64,000 bases of DNA from Pseudomonas cremoris (lineage in GTDB: Bacteria > Pseudomonadota > Gammaproteobacteria > Pseudomonadales > Pseudomonadaceae), in assembly GCF_014230465.1 (NCBI RefSeq), contig NZ_JAAXCY010000001.1, positions 186,001 through 250,000 of the forward strand, given 5' to 3'. A program made the position numbers and the translations under genes. The stretch's first letter is position 1. Each line of letters begins with the position of its first letter. Below are positions 34,556 through 43,627 of this stretch, in pieces. Below the pieces are notes generated by a model. The model searched no databases. It saw only the letters and a program-made list of their open reading frames with translations, and was not told the DNA's origin.

Positions 34556-34963
34556 ATGCCGCGCCTGTTTCCCTTGCTGCTACTGCTTTTGCCCGCCTTG
34601 GCACACGCCTTCCCCGCGCTTGAAAACACCACGCTCTACACCGAAAAGACCAGAGACTGCCGCGACGTCGACCTCTCCACCTGGCAACACCCTACCCGTG
34701 CCCTGCTGGAGAAAAACGACTTCAAGCTGGAGCGCATCCAGCTATGCAATGACGGGCACTTTCCGATATTTCAGGTACAGGCGCCCTACGATCCGCGCGG
34801 TGACACCAAGGATTTTTTCCTGCCTCTGTATGAGCATATGCGCAAGGCCAACGGCAAGTGGCCCTACGCATTGGTGGACAGCAGTGATGGGGTGGTGGTG
34901 TATGTCAGCTATCCGCAGGAGGATGGGATCTCCTTGAGGTATGAGGACTATGCGGTGCCGTAG
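34556..34963 (+). CDS. Small exported hypothetical protein (135 aa)
   Basis: A 135-residue protein with a clear signal peptide (MPRLFPLLLLLLPALAHA, cut before FPALENT). The mature part is about 117 residues with two Cys (TRDCRDVD and IQLCNDG) that could form a disulfide in the periplasm. It contains FPIFQVQAPYDPRGDTKDFFLPLYEHMRKANGKWPYALV, which I do not assign to a family. The gene is single, oppositely oriented to msrA and convergent with the 443-aa orphan gene. Confidence 0.68.
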   Translation: MPRLFPLLLLLLPALAHAFPALENTTLYTEKTRDCRDVDLSTWQHPTRALLEKNDFKLERIQLCNDGHFPIFQVQAPYDPRGDTKDFFLPLYEHMRKANGKWPYALVDSSDGVVVYVSYPQEDGISLRYEDYAVP

Positions 34964-34982
34964 GGAGTTGTATATCCCACTA

Positions 34983-36314
34983 TCAGGGCTTGTAGTTCTT
35001 CATCAGCTTGAAGAGATGGCCGGGCCAGATCCAGCGCGTTGCGGGCTGGTCGGGGGTTTCGCGAAGCGCATCCAGGAAAGTTCGCTTGGACGTGCTGGGG
35101 GCAGGCGTCAGCAGCGACGGGGCCTCGGTAGGAGCGGTTGGCTTGCTCAACCGGCCGGTGAGTTTGTCCAGCGTGTAGCCCTCTGACTTGCCGAGTTCGG
35201 TGAGGGTCCACACGCCGTCGACCTTACCCGCAAGCACCTTGGACGGAGGGAGCCTTATATGCTTGTACGTGGTTTGAACAATATGGTCCTCGTACCTGAC
35301 CTTTTTGTATGTAGCGAACTCACTGCCGAGTGGGGGTTGATTCGCGCCTTCATCGGAGAATTTTTTTACCATCCGCTCCAGGAAGGGTATGCCGCCAACA
35401 TTGGAGAACGCTCTGTGATCCGAACTCAGGATATATCGCAAAAAGTCTTGGTCGATACGGGTACTGGCGAGCGCTGATCCGTTCAGGATGCCTGCGGCAA
35501 TGACGGTGTCCGCTGGCTTGACATCATATGTCACTCGATACCCCTCCGCGTTATAGCCATTATTACCACTGAGCTGGCGACCGTCGCTGTAATAGCGAAA
35601 GGTGCTGAGTGACATAACCAATTGATCAACGTAGTGAAGGTCTGCACCTTCCGCTTGTGCATAAGCGTACATATCCGCGATCAGGGCACGATCATCACTG
35701 CTGAGGAATTCGTTGCGATTTTGAGTGATGTTGTGAAACGTCGCAGGTGCAAGGGCAACCGGCGGTTCACTATTGCCAAACAAGCGCGAAATCATAATGT
35801 CACGGCCATTAATGGAAAGCGGCTTCGGACTCGAATCGTCCAGTAGCTCCGCGGGTTGCATCGTTTCCCAAGCCGCACGTCGCTCGTTGATGGTAAAGGA
35901 GCCTCCTTCGTCATGAGCGATTAGATGGAGTTGATCACGCGAGAGATTTTTGAAAGGGTTACTGTCAGAGCCGTTGACGAATCCGGTCGCTTGCCGAGCA
36001 CGTACTAGAAGTTCCGGGTTTTGGGTAGTTGGAATTTCTATGTCGTGCTGCGATTTGCTAGCGAAATAGTTGTCGCCTGTAATCGGGTCAAGCAGATCTG
36101 CACTCTTCCCTCCTGCGCGAGTTTCAGCCCGCGTGGCCGCCTCACTCAATTGACGGGACAGGATCGACACGGTGGTGGTACCGCTATTACTTGCAGAGGT
36201 GGACGTACCCCTCTCACGCTCATCTGCCAGGAAAGCGGGCAAGGTAACAACGCTGTTGGCGTCGACTACCACGGGCCTGCTAGACGACGATATATAATGC
36301 GCGATAGTGATCAT
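34983..36314 (-). CDS. Orphan protein (443 aa) of unknown function
   Basis: A 443-residue protein without signal peptide or membrane segment. The N-terminal 60 residues are Ser/Thr-rich (GTSTSASNSGTTTVSIL), a composition that can mark secreted effectors but is not proof. The middle contains LSRDQLHLIAHDEGGSFTINERRAAWETM, which recalls an EF-hand-like or inhibitor-type segment, and the C-terminus contains PTAPTEAPSLLTPAPSTS, a Pro/Thr-rich linker. No secretion apparatus is in the window. It lies 73 bases downstream of the 36388 gene on the same strand, so they may be transcribed together. Family not recognised. Confidence 0.6.
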   Translation of the reverse strand: MITIAHYISSSSRPVVVDANSVVTLPAFLADERERGTSTSASNSGTTTVSILSRQLSEAATRAETRAGGKSADLLDPITGDNYFASKSQHDIEIPTTQNPELLVRARQATGFVNGSDSNPFKNLSRDQLHLIAHDEGGSFTINERRAAWETMQPAELLDDSSPKPLSINGRDIMISRLFGNSEPPVALAPATFHNITQNRNEFLSSDDRALIADMYAYAQAEGADLHYVDQLVMSLSTFRYYSDGRQLSGNNGYNAEGYRVTYDVKPADTVIAAGILNGSALASTRIDQDFLRYILSSDHRAFSNVGGIPFLERMVKKFSDEGANQPPLGSEFATYKKVRYEDHIVQTTYKHIRLPPSKVLAGKVDGVWTLTELGKSEGYTLDKLTGRLSKPTAPTEAPSLLTPAPSTSKRTFLDALRETPDQPATRWIWPGHLFKLMKNYKP

Positions 36315-36387
36315 GAGTATTCACCTTGCATAACTGCATGTAAATTTCCACGCAGAGCTCTTCTGCTCGCGAGCCTTATACACCCTG

Positions 36388-36894
36388 TTAGTACCTATAT
36401 CTGAATGTCACGGAGTCGACGCCCGCAGGACGCGCGTAGGGTGGCGTACCGCCTAACACACTATGATTGATGGTAACTTTTGAGCCATGACCGAAAGATT
36501 GGTTATTGAAAACCGTCAGGACTCCCGAAGAGTTCGGGTAGATCTCCTCGCAATTTTTTTGTGAGCTGAAAGGCTGGTAGTAACACAGTTCCACCTTTTC
36601 ATTGAGTGTCTGAGGGTAATAGGTTGTGCTCCATCGAATGTCTAGCAACTGCTTTGGATCGTTGAGTGTTCCCGCAGGAATATCAGGATACAGGACATTG
36701 AAATTTGCAAACCCGACACCAGGATGGGTAGCAGAGTTAGATAGCACAAGTACGGGACCGGGCGCCTCTGCCTTAGTAATAGAATACTCCGCCGCCAAAG
36801 CGACACCCTGTGTACACATCATCAAAACACCAAACAAGGCAAACAAAGACCGGCTTGCCATTGTGCTGCCAGAACACTCAATTACGTCTTTCAT
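36388..36894 (-). CDS. Small exported hypothetical protein (168 aa)
   Basis: Start at ATG 36894 has TAGGTG six bases away; other in-frame starts exist (36900, 36903 and an internal ATG at MASRSLF). The N-terminal part contains a signal-peptide-like segment (SLFALFGVLMMCTQGVALAA, cut before EYSITKAE). The mature domain has two Cys (VELCYYQPF, QKNCEEI) likely paired, and ends in DSVTFRYRY. Family not recognised; a beta-sandwich is plausible given the strand pattern. It is followed by the 443-aa orphan on the same strand. Confidence 0.58.
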   Translation of the reverse strand: MKDVIECSGSTMASRSLFALFGVLMMCTQGVALAAEYSITKAEAPGPVLVLSNSATHPGVGFANFNVLYPDIPAGTLNDPKQLLDIRWSTTYYPQTLNEKVELCYYQPFSSQKNCEEIYPNSSGVLTVFNNQSFGHGSKVTINHSVLGGTPPYARPAGVDSVTFRYRY

Positions 36895-37141
36895 AATCAT
36901 CACCTAAAAGTAGGAAGCCAACATTCAAGTTTCAAATCAATCCAGCTGTAAGATTCACACCACCACCATCGCACGATTGATTAACCAAACAAACCCACCC
37001 ACTTCCTAAAATCATGAAAGACAACTCCGTCAGACTTAGAAGTAAGAACAAGTAAGTAACTTCCTAGTCCCCCCGCCCCTCTACCCAAAACGGCGATTTC
37101 CGGGCATGCTGCGCCACCTCACTTCAAGGACGATAAAAACA

Positions 37142-38182
37142 ATGAGAGCCGCCTTCGCCGCCCTGTTCCTGACGTTCCTCGCCGCACCAGCCTTCGCCGA
37201 CGACACCCCCGTTGGCTTCCAAAACACCACCATTGCCGACCCGCAGAACAAGCGCCCACTGGAGCTGGTCGTCTGGTACCCCGCCACTACCACCGCCAAA
37301 CCCGAGTTGATCGCCGACAACGCCGTCTTCATCGGTGCCCTCGGCGTGCCCGACGCGCCACCGGCTGCCGGTGAGCATCCGTTGGTCGTGCTTTCTCACG
37401 GCTACGGCGGTAATTGGGGCAAACAGGTGTGGCTGGCCAGTTCCTTGGCGCATCAGGGTTATATCGTGGCGGCGGTCAACCACCCCGGCACTACCACCAA
37501 AGACCGCAGCCCGCTGGCTGCCGCACAGTTATGGCAACGCCCCGCCGACCTGAGCCGTGCCATCGACGCGGTGCTGGCCAAGCCGGAGCAATTTGGCGTG
37601 GTAGCGAAAAACCGGATTGCCGCAATCGGCCACTCCCTCGGTGGCTGGACCGTGCTGGAAATCGGCGGTGCGCGCTTCGACCCCGAGCTGTTCAGCCGCG
37701 ACTGCAACGCGCACCCAAAGTTGGGCGGTTGCATTGGCTACCACGAGATGAACCCAGCCAGTACGCCTGCCGGTAAAGCCAAGCTCGCCGCTGATTTGAG
37801 CGACAAGCGCGTCACCGCCATTGTCTCCCTGGACCTGGGCCTGTCACGCGGCTTCACCAACGCGAGCCTGGCCGCACTGCCGGTTCCAGCGCTGGTGATC
37901 GCAGGCGGTGTGCCGACGGACGATATGGACCCTAATCTGGAGTCCGCACACATGGTCAAGCGCATGCCCAAGACAGCGACCCAATATGTAGAGATCGGCG
38001 ATGCGACCCACTTCAGCTTTATGTCGATTTGCAAGCCTGGGGCGGTGGCGTTGATTGAAGAAAGCTCGCCGGGCGACGGCATGATTTGCCGGGATGGTGA
38101 GGGTGCGCGACCACGGGCGGTGATTCAGCAGCAGATTATTGAGTTGATCAGCGGTTTTCTAAGTAGGGCAACGCCGAAGTAA
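37142..38182 (+). CDS. Exported alpha/beta hydrolase (PAF-acetylhydrolase/dienelactone hydrolase-like)
   Basis: This 346-residue protein has a signal peptide (MRAAFAALFLTFLAAPAFA). The mature alpha/beta hydrolase has the oxyanion segment VLSHGYGGNWGKQ, the nucleophile elbow IGHSLGGW with Ser, an acid region, and a late His in GDATHFSFM. It resembles periplasmic esterases of the platelet-activating-factor acetylhydrolase group found in many proteobacteria. The start at 37142 is chosen because the signal peptide begins there; AAGGA lies about 11 bases upstream. It stands alone. Confidence 0.83.
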   Translation: MRAAFAALFLTFLAAPAFADDTPVGFQNTTIADPQNKRPLELVVWYPATTTAKPELIADNAVFIGALGVPDAPPAAGEHPLVVLSHGYGGNWGKQVWLASSLAHQGYIVAAVNHPGTTTKDRSPLAAAQLWQRPADLSRAIDAVLAKPEQFGVVAKNRIAAIGHSLGGWTVLEIGGARFDPELFSRDCNAHPKLGGCIGYHEMNPASTPAGKAKLAADLSDKRVTAIVSLDLGLSRGFTNASLAALPVPALVIAGGVPTDDMDPNLESAHMVKRMPKTATQYVEIGDATHFSFMSICKPGAVALIEESSPGDGMICRDGEGARPRAVIQQQIIELISGFLSRATPK

Positions 38183-38207
38183 AAGAAAAGCCTACCCAAG
38201 ACAAATC

Positions 38208-38223
38208 GCATCAAATACGATGC
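38208..38223. promoter_or_regulatory. Inverted repeat, candidate HipB operator
   Basis: GCATC-AAATAC-GATGC is a perfect 5-base inverted repeat about 50 bases before the hipB start; a further GGATGC half-site occurs at 38258-38263, just before the start codon. Position suits autoregulation of the hip module. Confidence 0.5.
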
Positions 38224-38270
38224 ACAAATAGAAAAATCAAAGAAAACGTACTGTATAGGATGCAATTGAT

Positions 38271-38516
38271 ATGGATGACTTAGGTCTCCTGATCAAAAAC
38301 CTGCGTAAGGCGGCTGGCCTTTCACAAAGCCAGCTCGCGCTTAGGCATGGTATGAGCCGCGCAACTATCTCGGGGATCGAGAACAACACTATCCCTGAGG
38401 TGGGGATCCGTAAGGTGGCCGCAATCCTAGAGGGGCTGGGATACGAATTGACCGCGACGCCTAAGCGTCGACGTAGAACGCTCGATGAACTGAAAACAGA
38501 AAGCGTCCATGACTAG
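38271..38516 (+). CDS. hipB: HipB-like antitoxin / XRE repressor
   Basis: This 81-residue protein is a Cro/XRE DNA-binding domain almost in full: LGLLIKNLRKAAGLSQSQLALRHGMSRATISGIEN is the helix-turn-helix core, and a basic tail (PKRRRRTLDEL) follows. It overlaps hipA by 8 bases, the expected translational coupling. HipB represses the pair and keeps HipA inactive. AGGA precedes the ATG by about ten bases. Confidence 0.85.
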   Translation: MDDLGLLIKNLRKAAGLSQSQLALRHGMSRATISGIENNTIPEVGIRKVAAILEGLGYELTATPKRRRRTLDELKTESVHD

Positions 38517-39744
38517 AGAACGCGACCGGCTGTACATCGGCGCCAGCGGCGTATCAGCCGGGATACTTGGGCGCAGCGAAGAAAACCAGCGAGACTCGGT
38601 GTTTGCGTATAACCCAGCGGTCGCCGAAAAGGACGCGGTGTCTTTGACTATGCCCGTGCGACTGAAGAGTTATACCTGGGCGTATGGCGTCCATCCGTTG
38701 TTTGAGATGCACCTCCCCGAAGGGCACCTGAAAGCGGAGCTCGTGCGCCGTTTCAGCAAGTCCGTGCGCGGCTTTGACGATTTCGCTTTACTGAGTATCG
38801 TCGGCCCGCACCAATTAGGTCGCATCAGCGTCACCCACACCACCGCGAATGAATCGTTACCTGAAATAAAGCTCTCTGATGTGCTGGTGTATGACGGAGC
38901 GAAAGATCTCTTCGACGATCTGATGAACACTTATGCAGCCTACTCAGGTGTCTCGGGCGTTCAACCGAAGGTACTGGTGCGCGATATTGGCGATACGGAT
39001 TCCGACGTTGCGCGCCTCACCCATCGTGGCGCCACGCACTTGGTGAAAGCCTTTAATGATTCAGACTTCGCGCAACTCGCAGCCAATGAATTTTTCTGCA
39101 TGCGCGCAGCCTTTCATACCGGTCTTGAAGTACCTGAATGCCAGCTAAGCGAACACGGTCGGTTTCTGGTGGTAAAACGGTTCGACATCGGTGACAACGC
39201 GTACCTTGGGTTTGAGGATATGTGCGTGCTGTCCGGATGGGGAACAGATAAGAAGTACGACGGCAGCTACCAGGGCTGCGCGAAGCTCATCAAGACCTAC
39301 GTCTCCCCTTCCCGGTTGACCAAGGCACTGGAAGACTTCTTCATGATGGTGGCGCTCTCGGCGGCGCTCCAGAATGGTGATGGGCATTTGAAGAACTTCG
39401 GGTTGCTCTATGAGGACTGTGCCGAAGATGCCGATATTCGACTTGCGCCAGCTTATGACCTCGTGACGACCACGGTGTATCAGGTGAACGACATTATGGG
39501 CCTGTTGCTCGGCGGCTCGAAAGCTTGGCCAAAGCGCAAGATGCTGGTCCAGTTTGGGCGCAGCGCGTGCAATTTGTCAGAGGCCCGTTGCAACGAACTA
39601 CTCGCCAACGTACACCGCGGCATGAATCGCGCGATGGCAGAGCTATCGGACTATAGAGACGCCCACCCAGCGTTTGAGGCGGTAGGCGAAAAGATGGCTG
39701 CTGCTTGGGCCACCGGGCTAGCGAGAAGTATTGAGCCGAAGTGA
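38509..39744 (+). CDS. hipA: HipA-like serine/threonine kinase toxin
   Basis: This 411-residue kinase shows the HipA P-loop-like GVSGVQPKV, the catalytic loop NGDGHLKNFG (residues 289-297: Asn289, Asp291, His293, Lys295, Asn296) and the DxD-type metal segment in APAYDLV. HipA phosphorylates glutamyl-tRNA synthetase, halting growth and promoting persistence; that substrate is inferred. Length is close to the E. coli protein (440). It begins within hipB, and the stop at 39744 is normal. Confidence 0.88.
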   Translation: MTRERDRLYIGASGVSAGILGRSEENQRDSVFAYNPAVAEKDAVSLTMPVRLKSYTWAYGVHPLFEMHLPEGHLKAELVRRFSKSVRGFDDFALLSIVGPHQLGRISVTHTTANESLPEIKLSDVLVYDGAKDLFDDLMNTYAAYSGVSGVQPKVLVRDIGDTDSDVARLTHRGATHLVKAFNDSDFAQLAANEFFCMRAAFHTGLEVPECQLSEHGRFLVVKRFDIGDNAYLGFEDMCVLSGWGTDKKYDGSYQGCAKLIKTYVSPSRLTKALEDFFMMVALSAALQNGDGHLKNFGLLYEDCAEDADIRLAPAYDLVTTTVYQVNDIMGLLLGGSKAWPKRKMLVQFGRSACNLSEARCNELLANVHRGMNRAMAELSDYRDAHPAFEAVGEKMAAAWATGLARSIEPK

Positions 39745-39815
39745 ACGTGCCTGTTTGAACGCGCGAGGCCAGCGGTGGTTTTGCAACGCAGATCCAACGG
39801 CTACTTGGAGTGATC

Positions 39816-41210
39816 ATGCATAACCCCAAAGACGCCGCCTTCGCCTACCAAGCGGTCTACCGCTACCTCGTCGAATTGATCGAGGCCAGCCCCGTGCAAG
39901 GCGACCACAAATTACCTTCCCTGCGCCAGCTGGCGCAGCGCCTGGGCGTGTCGGTGTCGACCACCAAATATGCCTACTCGCTGCTTGAGGATGAAGGACG
40001 GATCTACGCCAGGCCCAAGCTCGGTTACTTCACCCGTTTGATGTCGACGTCGTTATCGACTGATCGCTCAGCAGACCTGCTCGACCAAGTCTTCGCCAAC
40101 GCTCGCCAACCCGGCATGCTGGCGCTGGGCAGCGATGCACCGGCGGTGCTGTTGTCGTTGGAAAACCCGTTGTTGCTGATGGAACGCGAACTGGCCCGCC
40201 ATTACCCACGCGCCCTGACCCCGCATTATCTGCCGTTCGGCGAACCCGAATTGCGTACCGCGCTGGCCGAGCGCTACACCCGGTCTACGGACAATTATTG
40301 GCAGGCCGATGACGTGTATATCGGTGCCGACTTGCACAGTGTACTGGGCCTTTCGCTTCGCGCGCTGGAGCTGGTGGATACGGTCGCGTTGGTGGAGTCA
40401 CCGTGCTCCTGGGCGATCCTGCGTCAGTTGCAGGCGGCCAACATCCGCGTGATTGAAATGCCGCTGGACGCCCACGGGCGTTTCGACTTGGACGCGCTAC
40501 AGGGCATGCTTACCCGTGAGCCCATCCGCCTGGCGGTGCTGTCATCGACGGTGAACATTCCCCACGGCAGTCTGATGCCGGCGCAGGACAAGCAGCAGAT
40601 CTGCCGCTGGCTGGCGCAGCGAGCTATCTGGCTATTCGAAAACGACACGTACGGTGAACTGTATTTCCCTCCAGAACCGGCCCGTTACCGCGACTTCGCC
40701 GACCCGCAGAAGCTGGTGGTGTTTTCGACCTTCGACAAGGTAATCGGCTCGGAGGCGCCCTATGGTTATGTGCTCTGCCGAGGACAGGGCCAAGCCATGC
40801 AGCGCCAGTTCCTGGAGCGAGCATTTCGCCTCTCGCCGATTCGTCAGAAAGCCATCGCCAAGCTGTTCACTTCCAAGCGAATCGACGCCCATCTGCACAA
40901 GCTGCGAGGCTTGCTGCACGACGCCATGACCCGCATGAACCGCCTGTTGGCCGAACACTGCGCCGGCCAGTTCCACGTCATCATCCCGCAAGGCGGCGCC
41001 TGCTTCTGGCTGCAGGCCGCGCACCCGGTGGACATGCACCAAGCGCTTGAAGCGTTGCTGGCCCAGCGTATCGTGATCGTCCCCGGCGAACTCTTCAGCC
41101 AGCAAGGGGCCTGGAAACAGCATATGCGCCTGAGCTACACCCTCGATTGGAGCAAGGACATTGCCCAAGCGCTGCAACTCATGGCCGAGGCGTTCCGTCA
41201 GAGCCCGTAG
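39816..41210 (+). CDS. MocR-type GntR/aminotransferase regulator
   Basis: This 464-residue protein has an N-terminal GntR winged helix ([37 protein letters not shown]) fused to a fold-type I PLP aminotransferase domain. The likely PLP Lys lies in [24 protein letters not shown] lies five bases before the ATG at 39816. MocR proteins sense PLP or related compounds and control vitamin B6, taurine or GABA genes. The only adjacent gene is panB, tail-to-tail and overlapping by 13 bases, so its targets are probably elsewhere. Confidence 0.87.
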   Translation: MHNPKDAAFAYQAVYRYLVELIEASPVQGDHKLPSLRQLAQRLGVSVSTTKYAYSLLEDEGRIYARPKLGYFTRLMSTSLSTDRSADLLDQVFANARQPGMLALGSDAPAVLLSLENPLLLMERELARHYPRALTPHYLPFGEPELRTALAERYTRSTDNYWQADDVYIGADLHSVLGLSLRALELVDTVALVESPCSWAILRQLQAANIRVIEMPLDAHGRFDLDALQGMLTREPIRLAVLSSTVNIPHGSLMPAQDKQQICRWLAQRAIWLFENDTYGELYFPPEPARYRDFADPQKLVVFSTFDKVIGSEAPYGYVLCRGQGQAMQRQFLERAFRLSPIRQKAIAKLFTSKRIDAHLHKLRGLLHDAMTRMNRLLAEHCAGQFHVIIPQGGACFWLQAAHPVDMHQALEALLAQRIVIVPGELFSQQGAWKQHMRLSYTLDWSKDIAQALQLMAEAFRQSP

Positions 41211-42013
41211 CAATGCTTCGCTTCAGGGAAACGGCCATGGCGCACGTCTTCGGCAAAGCGCTCGCACGCATCGCGGATCACCGCGCCGACGTCGGCGTAT
41301 TGCTTGACGAAGCGCGGCACATGGTCGCCGCCCAGGCCTAGTACGTCCTCGGTGACCAGCACCTGGCCGTCGCAGGCGGGTGACGCTCCGATGCCGATGG
41401 TCGGCATTTTCGAATCCAGGGTGATCTGCCGGGCCACGCCCTCAGCCACGCCTTCTAACACCAGGCTGAAAGCGCCCGCCTCCACACACGCACGTGCGTC
41501 CTCGGCAATCAGTGCACCGGTCTCAGGCGTGAGGCCCTGGGCCTTGAACCCGCCCATCACATTGACGAACTGCGGCATCAGCCCCACGTGGGCCATCACC
41601 GGAATTCCCCGCGAGACCAGAAACTCCACGGTGCCGGCCAATGCCGTGTTGGTCTCGAGTTTCACCGCGTCGCAACCGGTGCGCGCCAGTACCTGGGCGC
41701 AGTTGCGAAAGGCCTGTTCGTTGGATTCCTGATAGCTGCCAAATGGCATGTCGGCGATGACGCAAGCCAGGCGTGTGCTGTCGACCACCGCACGGGTGTG
41801 GCCGATGATTTCTTCGAGCTGCATGCTCAAGGTCGAAGCTCGGCCGTAGCCGACCATGGCCGTTGAGTCGCCTATCAGAATGAAGTCGACCAGTGGATCG
41901 ATCAGCTTGGCGATCGCGCTGGAATACGCCGTCAACGAGACGATTTTCTGCTGGCCTTTCATCGCGACCAGTTGGGGAACAGTCAGGCGTTTGGTACGAG
42001 TATGGATGCTCAT
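41198..42013 (-). CDS. panB: 3-methyl-2-oxobutanoate hydroxymethyltransferase
   Basis: This 271-residue barrel enzyme adds a hydroxymethyl group to 2-oxoisovalerate in pantothenate synthesis. Motifs seen are [42 protein letters not shown] (with the catalytic Lys-Glu region), and [16 protein letters not shown]. Here there is no panC beside it, unlike the usual panBC operon, so it may be an extra copy or a relocated single one. Codons are normal. Its 3' end overlaps the end of the MocR gene on the other strand. Confidence 0.88.
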   Translation of the reverse strand: MSIHTRTKRLTVPQLVAMKGQQKIVSLTAYSSAIAKLIDPLVDFILIGDSTAMVGYGRASTLSMQLEEIIGHTRAVVDSTRLACVIADMPFGSYQESNEQAFRNCAQVLARTGCDAVKLETNTALAGTVEFLVSRGIPVMAHVGLMPQFVNVMGGFKAQGLTPETGALIAEDARACVEAGAFSLVLEGVAEGVARQITLDSKMPTIGIGASPACDGQVLVTEDVLGLGGDHVPRFVKQYADVGAVIRDACERFAEDVRHGRFPEAKHCYGL

Positions 42014-42163
42014 CAGTGTCTTCCGTTATGCGCTGGAGGACCCGATTATTGGTGAAACGAATGCGCATTCAATGCACAGATCCTTGCTAAAAAGCGACCC
42101 AGGCAACAGCGGCAGTTTCTCAAGCTGGTATCATCGCGGCCTTCACAACCCCGGTAAAACGAC

Positions 42164-42325
42164 ATGAACCGCCAAAAGAAACTGCAGCAGCTCTTCAAGG
42201 CCAAAGCCAAAAAGGCCAGCGCCAAATTGGCGCCCAAATCCAAGGATCGGTACATCAGCAAAGCGGACCGGTTGAAACTCGAAGCTGAGGCCTCTGAAAC
42301 CCCGGTACCGCCTGCCGAGAGCTGA
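42164..42325 (+). CDS. DUF2986 family small basic protein (53 aa)
   Basis: A Lys/Ala-rich 53-residue protein beginning MNRQKKLQQLFKAKAKKA and continuing LAPKSKDRYISKADRL; this pattern is that of the DUF2986 family, whose function is unknown. The ribosome site is weak (GGTAAAA). It lies between the panB start (divergent) and the YeeE gene end (convergent). It is far too basic to be membrane-bound and may bind nucleic acid, which is speculation. Confidence 0.75.
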   Translation: MNRQKKLQQLFKAKAKKASAKLAPKSKDRYISKADRLKLEAEASETPVPPAES

Positions 42326-42332
42326 GGCGTAT

Positions 42333-43544
42333 TCAGCAGCCGGTCAAACCGACCTGCCGCCGCTCCCCCTCAAAGAACAACGGCCGCAACCGCACACCCA
42401 CGCTATTGCCGATAAACGCCGCCACCAGCCACACCCAGCCATGCAGGCTGCCCGAGGCGATGCCGCTGAAGTACGCGCCGATGTTGCAGCCGTACGCCAG
42501 GCGCGAGCCGTAGCCGAGTAGGAGGCCGCCGATCACCGCCGCCACCAGCGAGCGCGCGGGGATTTTCAGGCTGGGGGCAAAGCGCCCGGCCAGGCCTGCG
42601 GCCAACAGCGCGCCAAGGACGATGCCAATGTCCATGACGCTGGTGATGTCTTCCCACACCGGCGCAGCCAGGGCCTTGGCGTTGCCCGGCATCTGCCAGA
42701 ACGCCCAACTGGCCACGTCCACACCCAAACCGCTTGCTACCTTGGCGCCCCACAGCGCAAACGCCGAGGTGATGCCCCATGGGCGACCGGCCAATGCCAG
42801 CGTGGCGTAGTTGAGCAAGGCCAGGCCAATCGCGCCCCACAGCAGCGGCCAAGGCCCGCGCAGGAAGCGGCGCAAGCCGGTGTGTTCGCTGGTCACGCCT
42901 TCTTCAAGTTGGCCGTGGCGGCCTTTTTCCAGGCGCACCGTCACCCAAGCGATCAACGCGAATACTGTCAGGCTCAAGCCCATGGCGGGTGCCACGCCGA
43001 AGCTCTTGACGATGGACACTGCCGGGAACGACGGCAGCGCAAACCACCAATCCACGTGGTGTGTGGCGATCAACGAACCGCAGATGAAAAAGAACAGCGT
43101 CACCAGCATGCGCGCATTACCGCCGCCCACGGTGAACAGCGTGCCCGACGCACAGCCGCCACCCAGCTGCATGCCGATGCCGAAGATAAATGCCCCGAAC
43201 ACCACCGACACCCCGGCCGGCGCCACCAGCCCGACCACCGGTTGCCCAAACAAGCTGCCCGCCCCCAGTGCCGGGAAAAACAACAGCACCGCCAGCGCCA
43301 GCATCACCATCTGCGCACGCAAACCTGCGCCACGACGCTCATTGATGAACACACGCCAGGCCGACGTAAAACCGAAGGCCGCGTGGTAGAGGGTCAAGCC
43401 CAGTGCAGCACCGACCACCAGCAACAACACCTGGGAGGAACCGACGCTGTTCTGCAGAAACAAGGCGCCAAGCACCAGAATGATAAAGGCCACCAGCGGC
43501 GCAATGGGCTTGCGCGCGGGGGCGAGAGGAAGAGAGGTACTCAT
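42333..43544 (-). CDS. YeeE/YedE-family sulfur compound transporter
   Basis: This 403-residue membrane protein has about ten hydrophobic segments and both conserved Cys motifs of the YeeE/YedE (DUF395) family: GGGCASGTLF near the middle and YGCNIGAYFSG near the end. YeeE (TsuA) imports thiosulfate through a path lined by such Cys residues. No sulfurtransferase or TusA-like YeeD is encoded beside it, so the substrate is not fixed. The gene is divergent from an MFS exporter starting at 43628. Confidence 0.83.
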   Translation of the reverse strand: MSTSLPLAPARKPIAPLVAFIILVLGALFLQNSVGSSQVLLLVVGAALGLTLYHAAFGFTSAWRVFINERRGAGLRAQMVMLALAVLLFFPALGAGSLFGQPVVGLVAPAGVSVVFGAFIFGIGMQLGGGCASGTLFTVGGGNARMLVTLFFFICGSLIATHHVDWWFALPSFPAVSIVKSFGVAPAMGLSLTVFALIAWVTVRLEKGRHGQLEEGVTSEHTGLRRFLRGPWPLLWGAIGLALLNYATLALAGRPWGITSAFALWGAKVASGLGVDVASWAFWQMPGNAKALAAPVWEDITSVMDIGIVLGALLAAGLAGRFAPSLKIPARSLVAAVIGGLLLGYGSRLAYGCNIGAYFSGIASGSLHGWVWLVAAFIGNSVGVRLRPLFFEGERRQVGLTGC

Positions 43545-43627
43545 GGGGGTATCCCGGTTCGTTTGAATGTGGAGGATTGCGAGGGGGGCGAGTATAAACC
43601 CAGGGGCGGCTTATCTAAGGAGTATTC

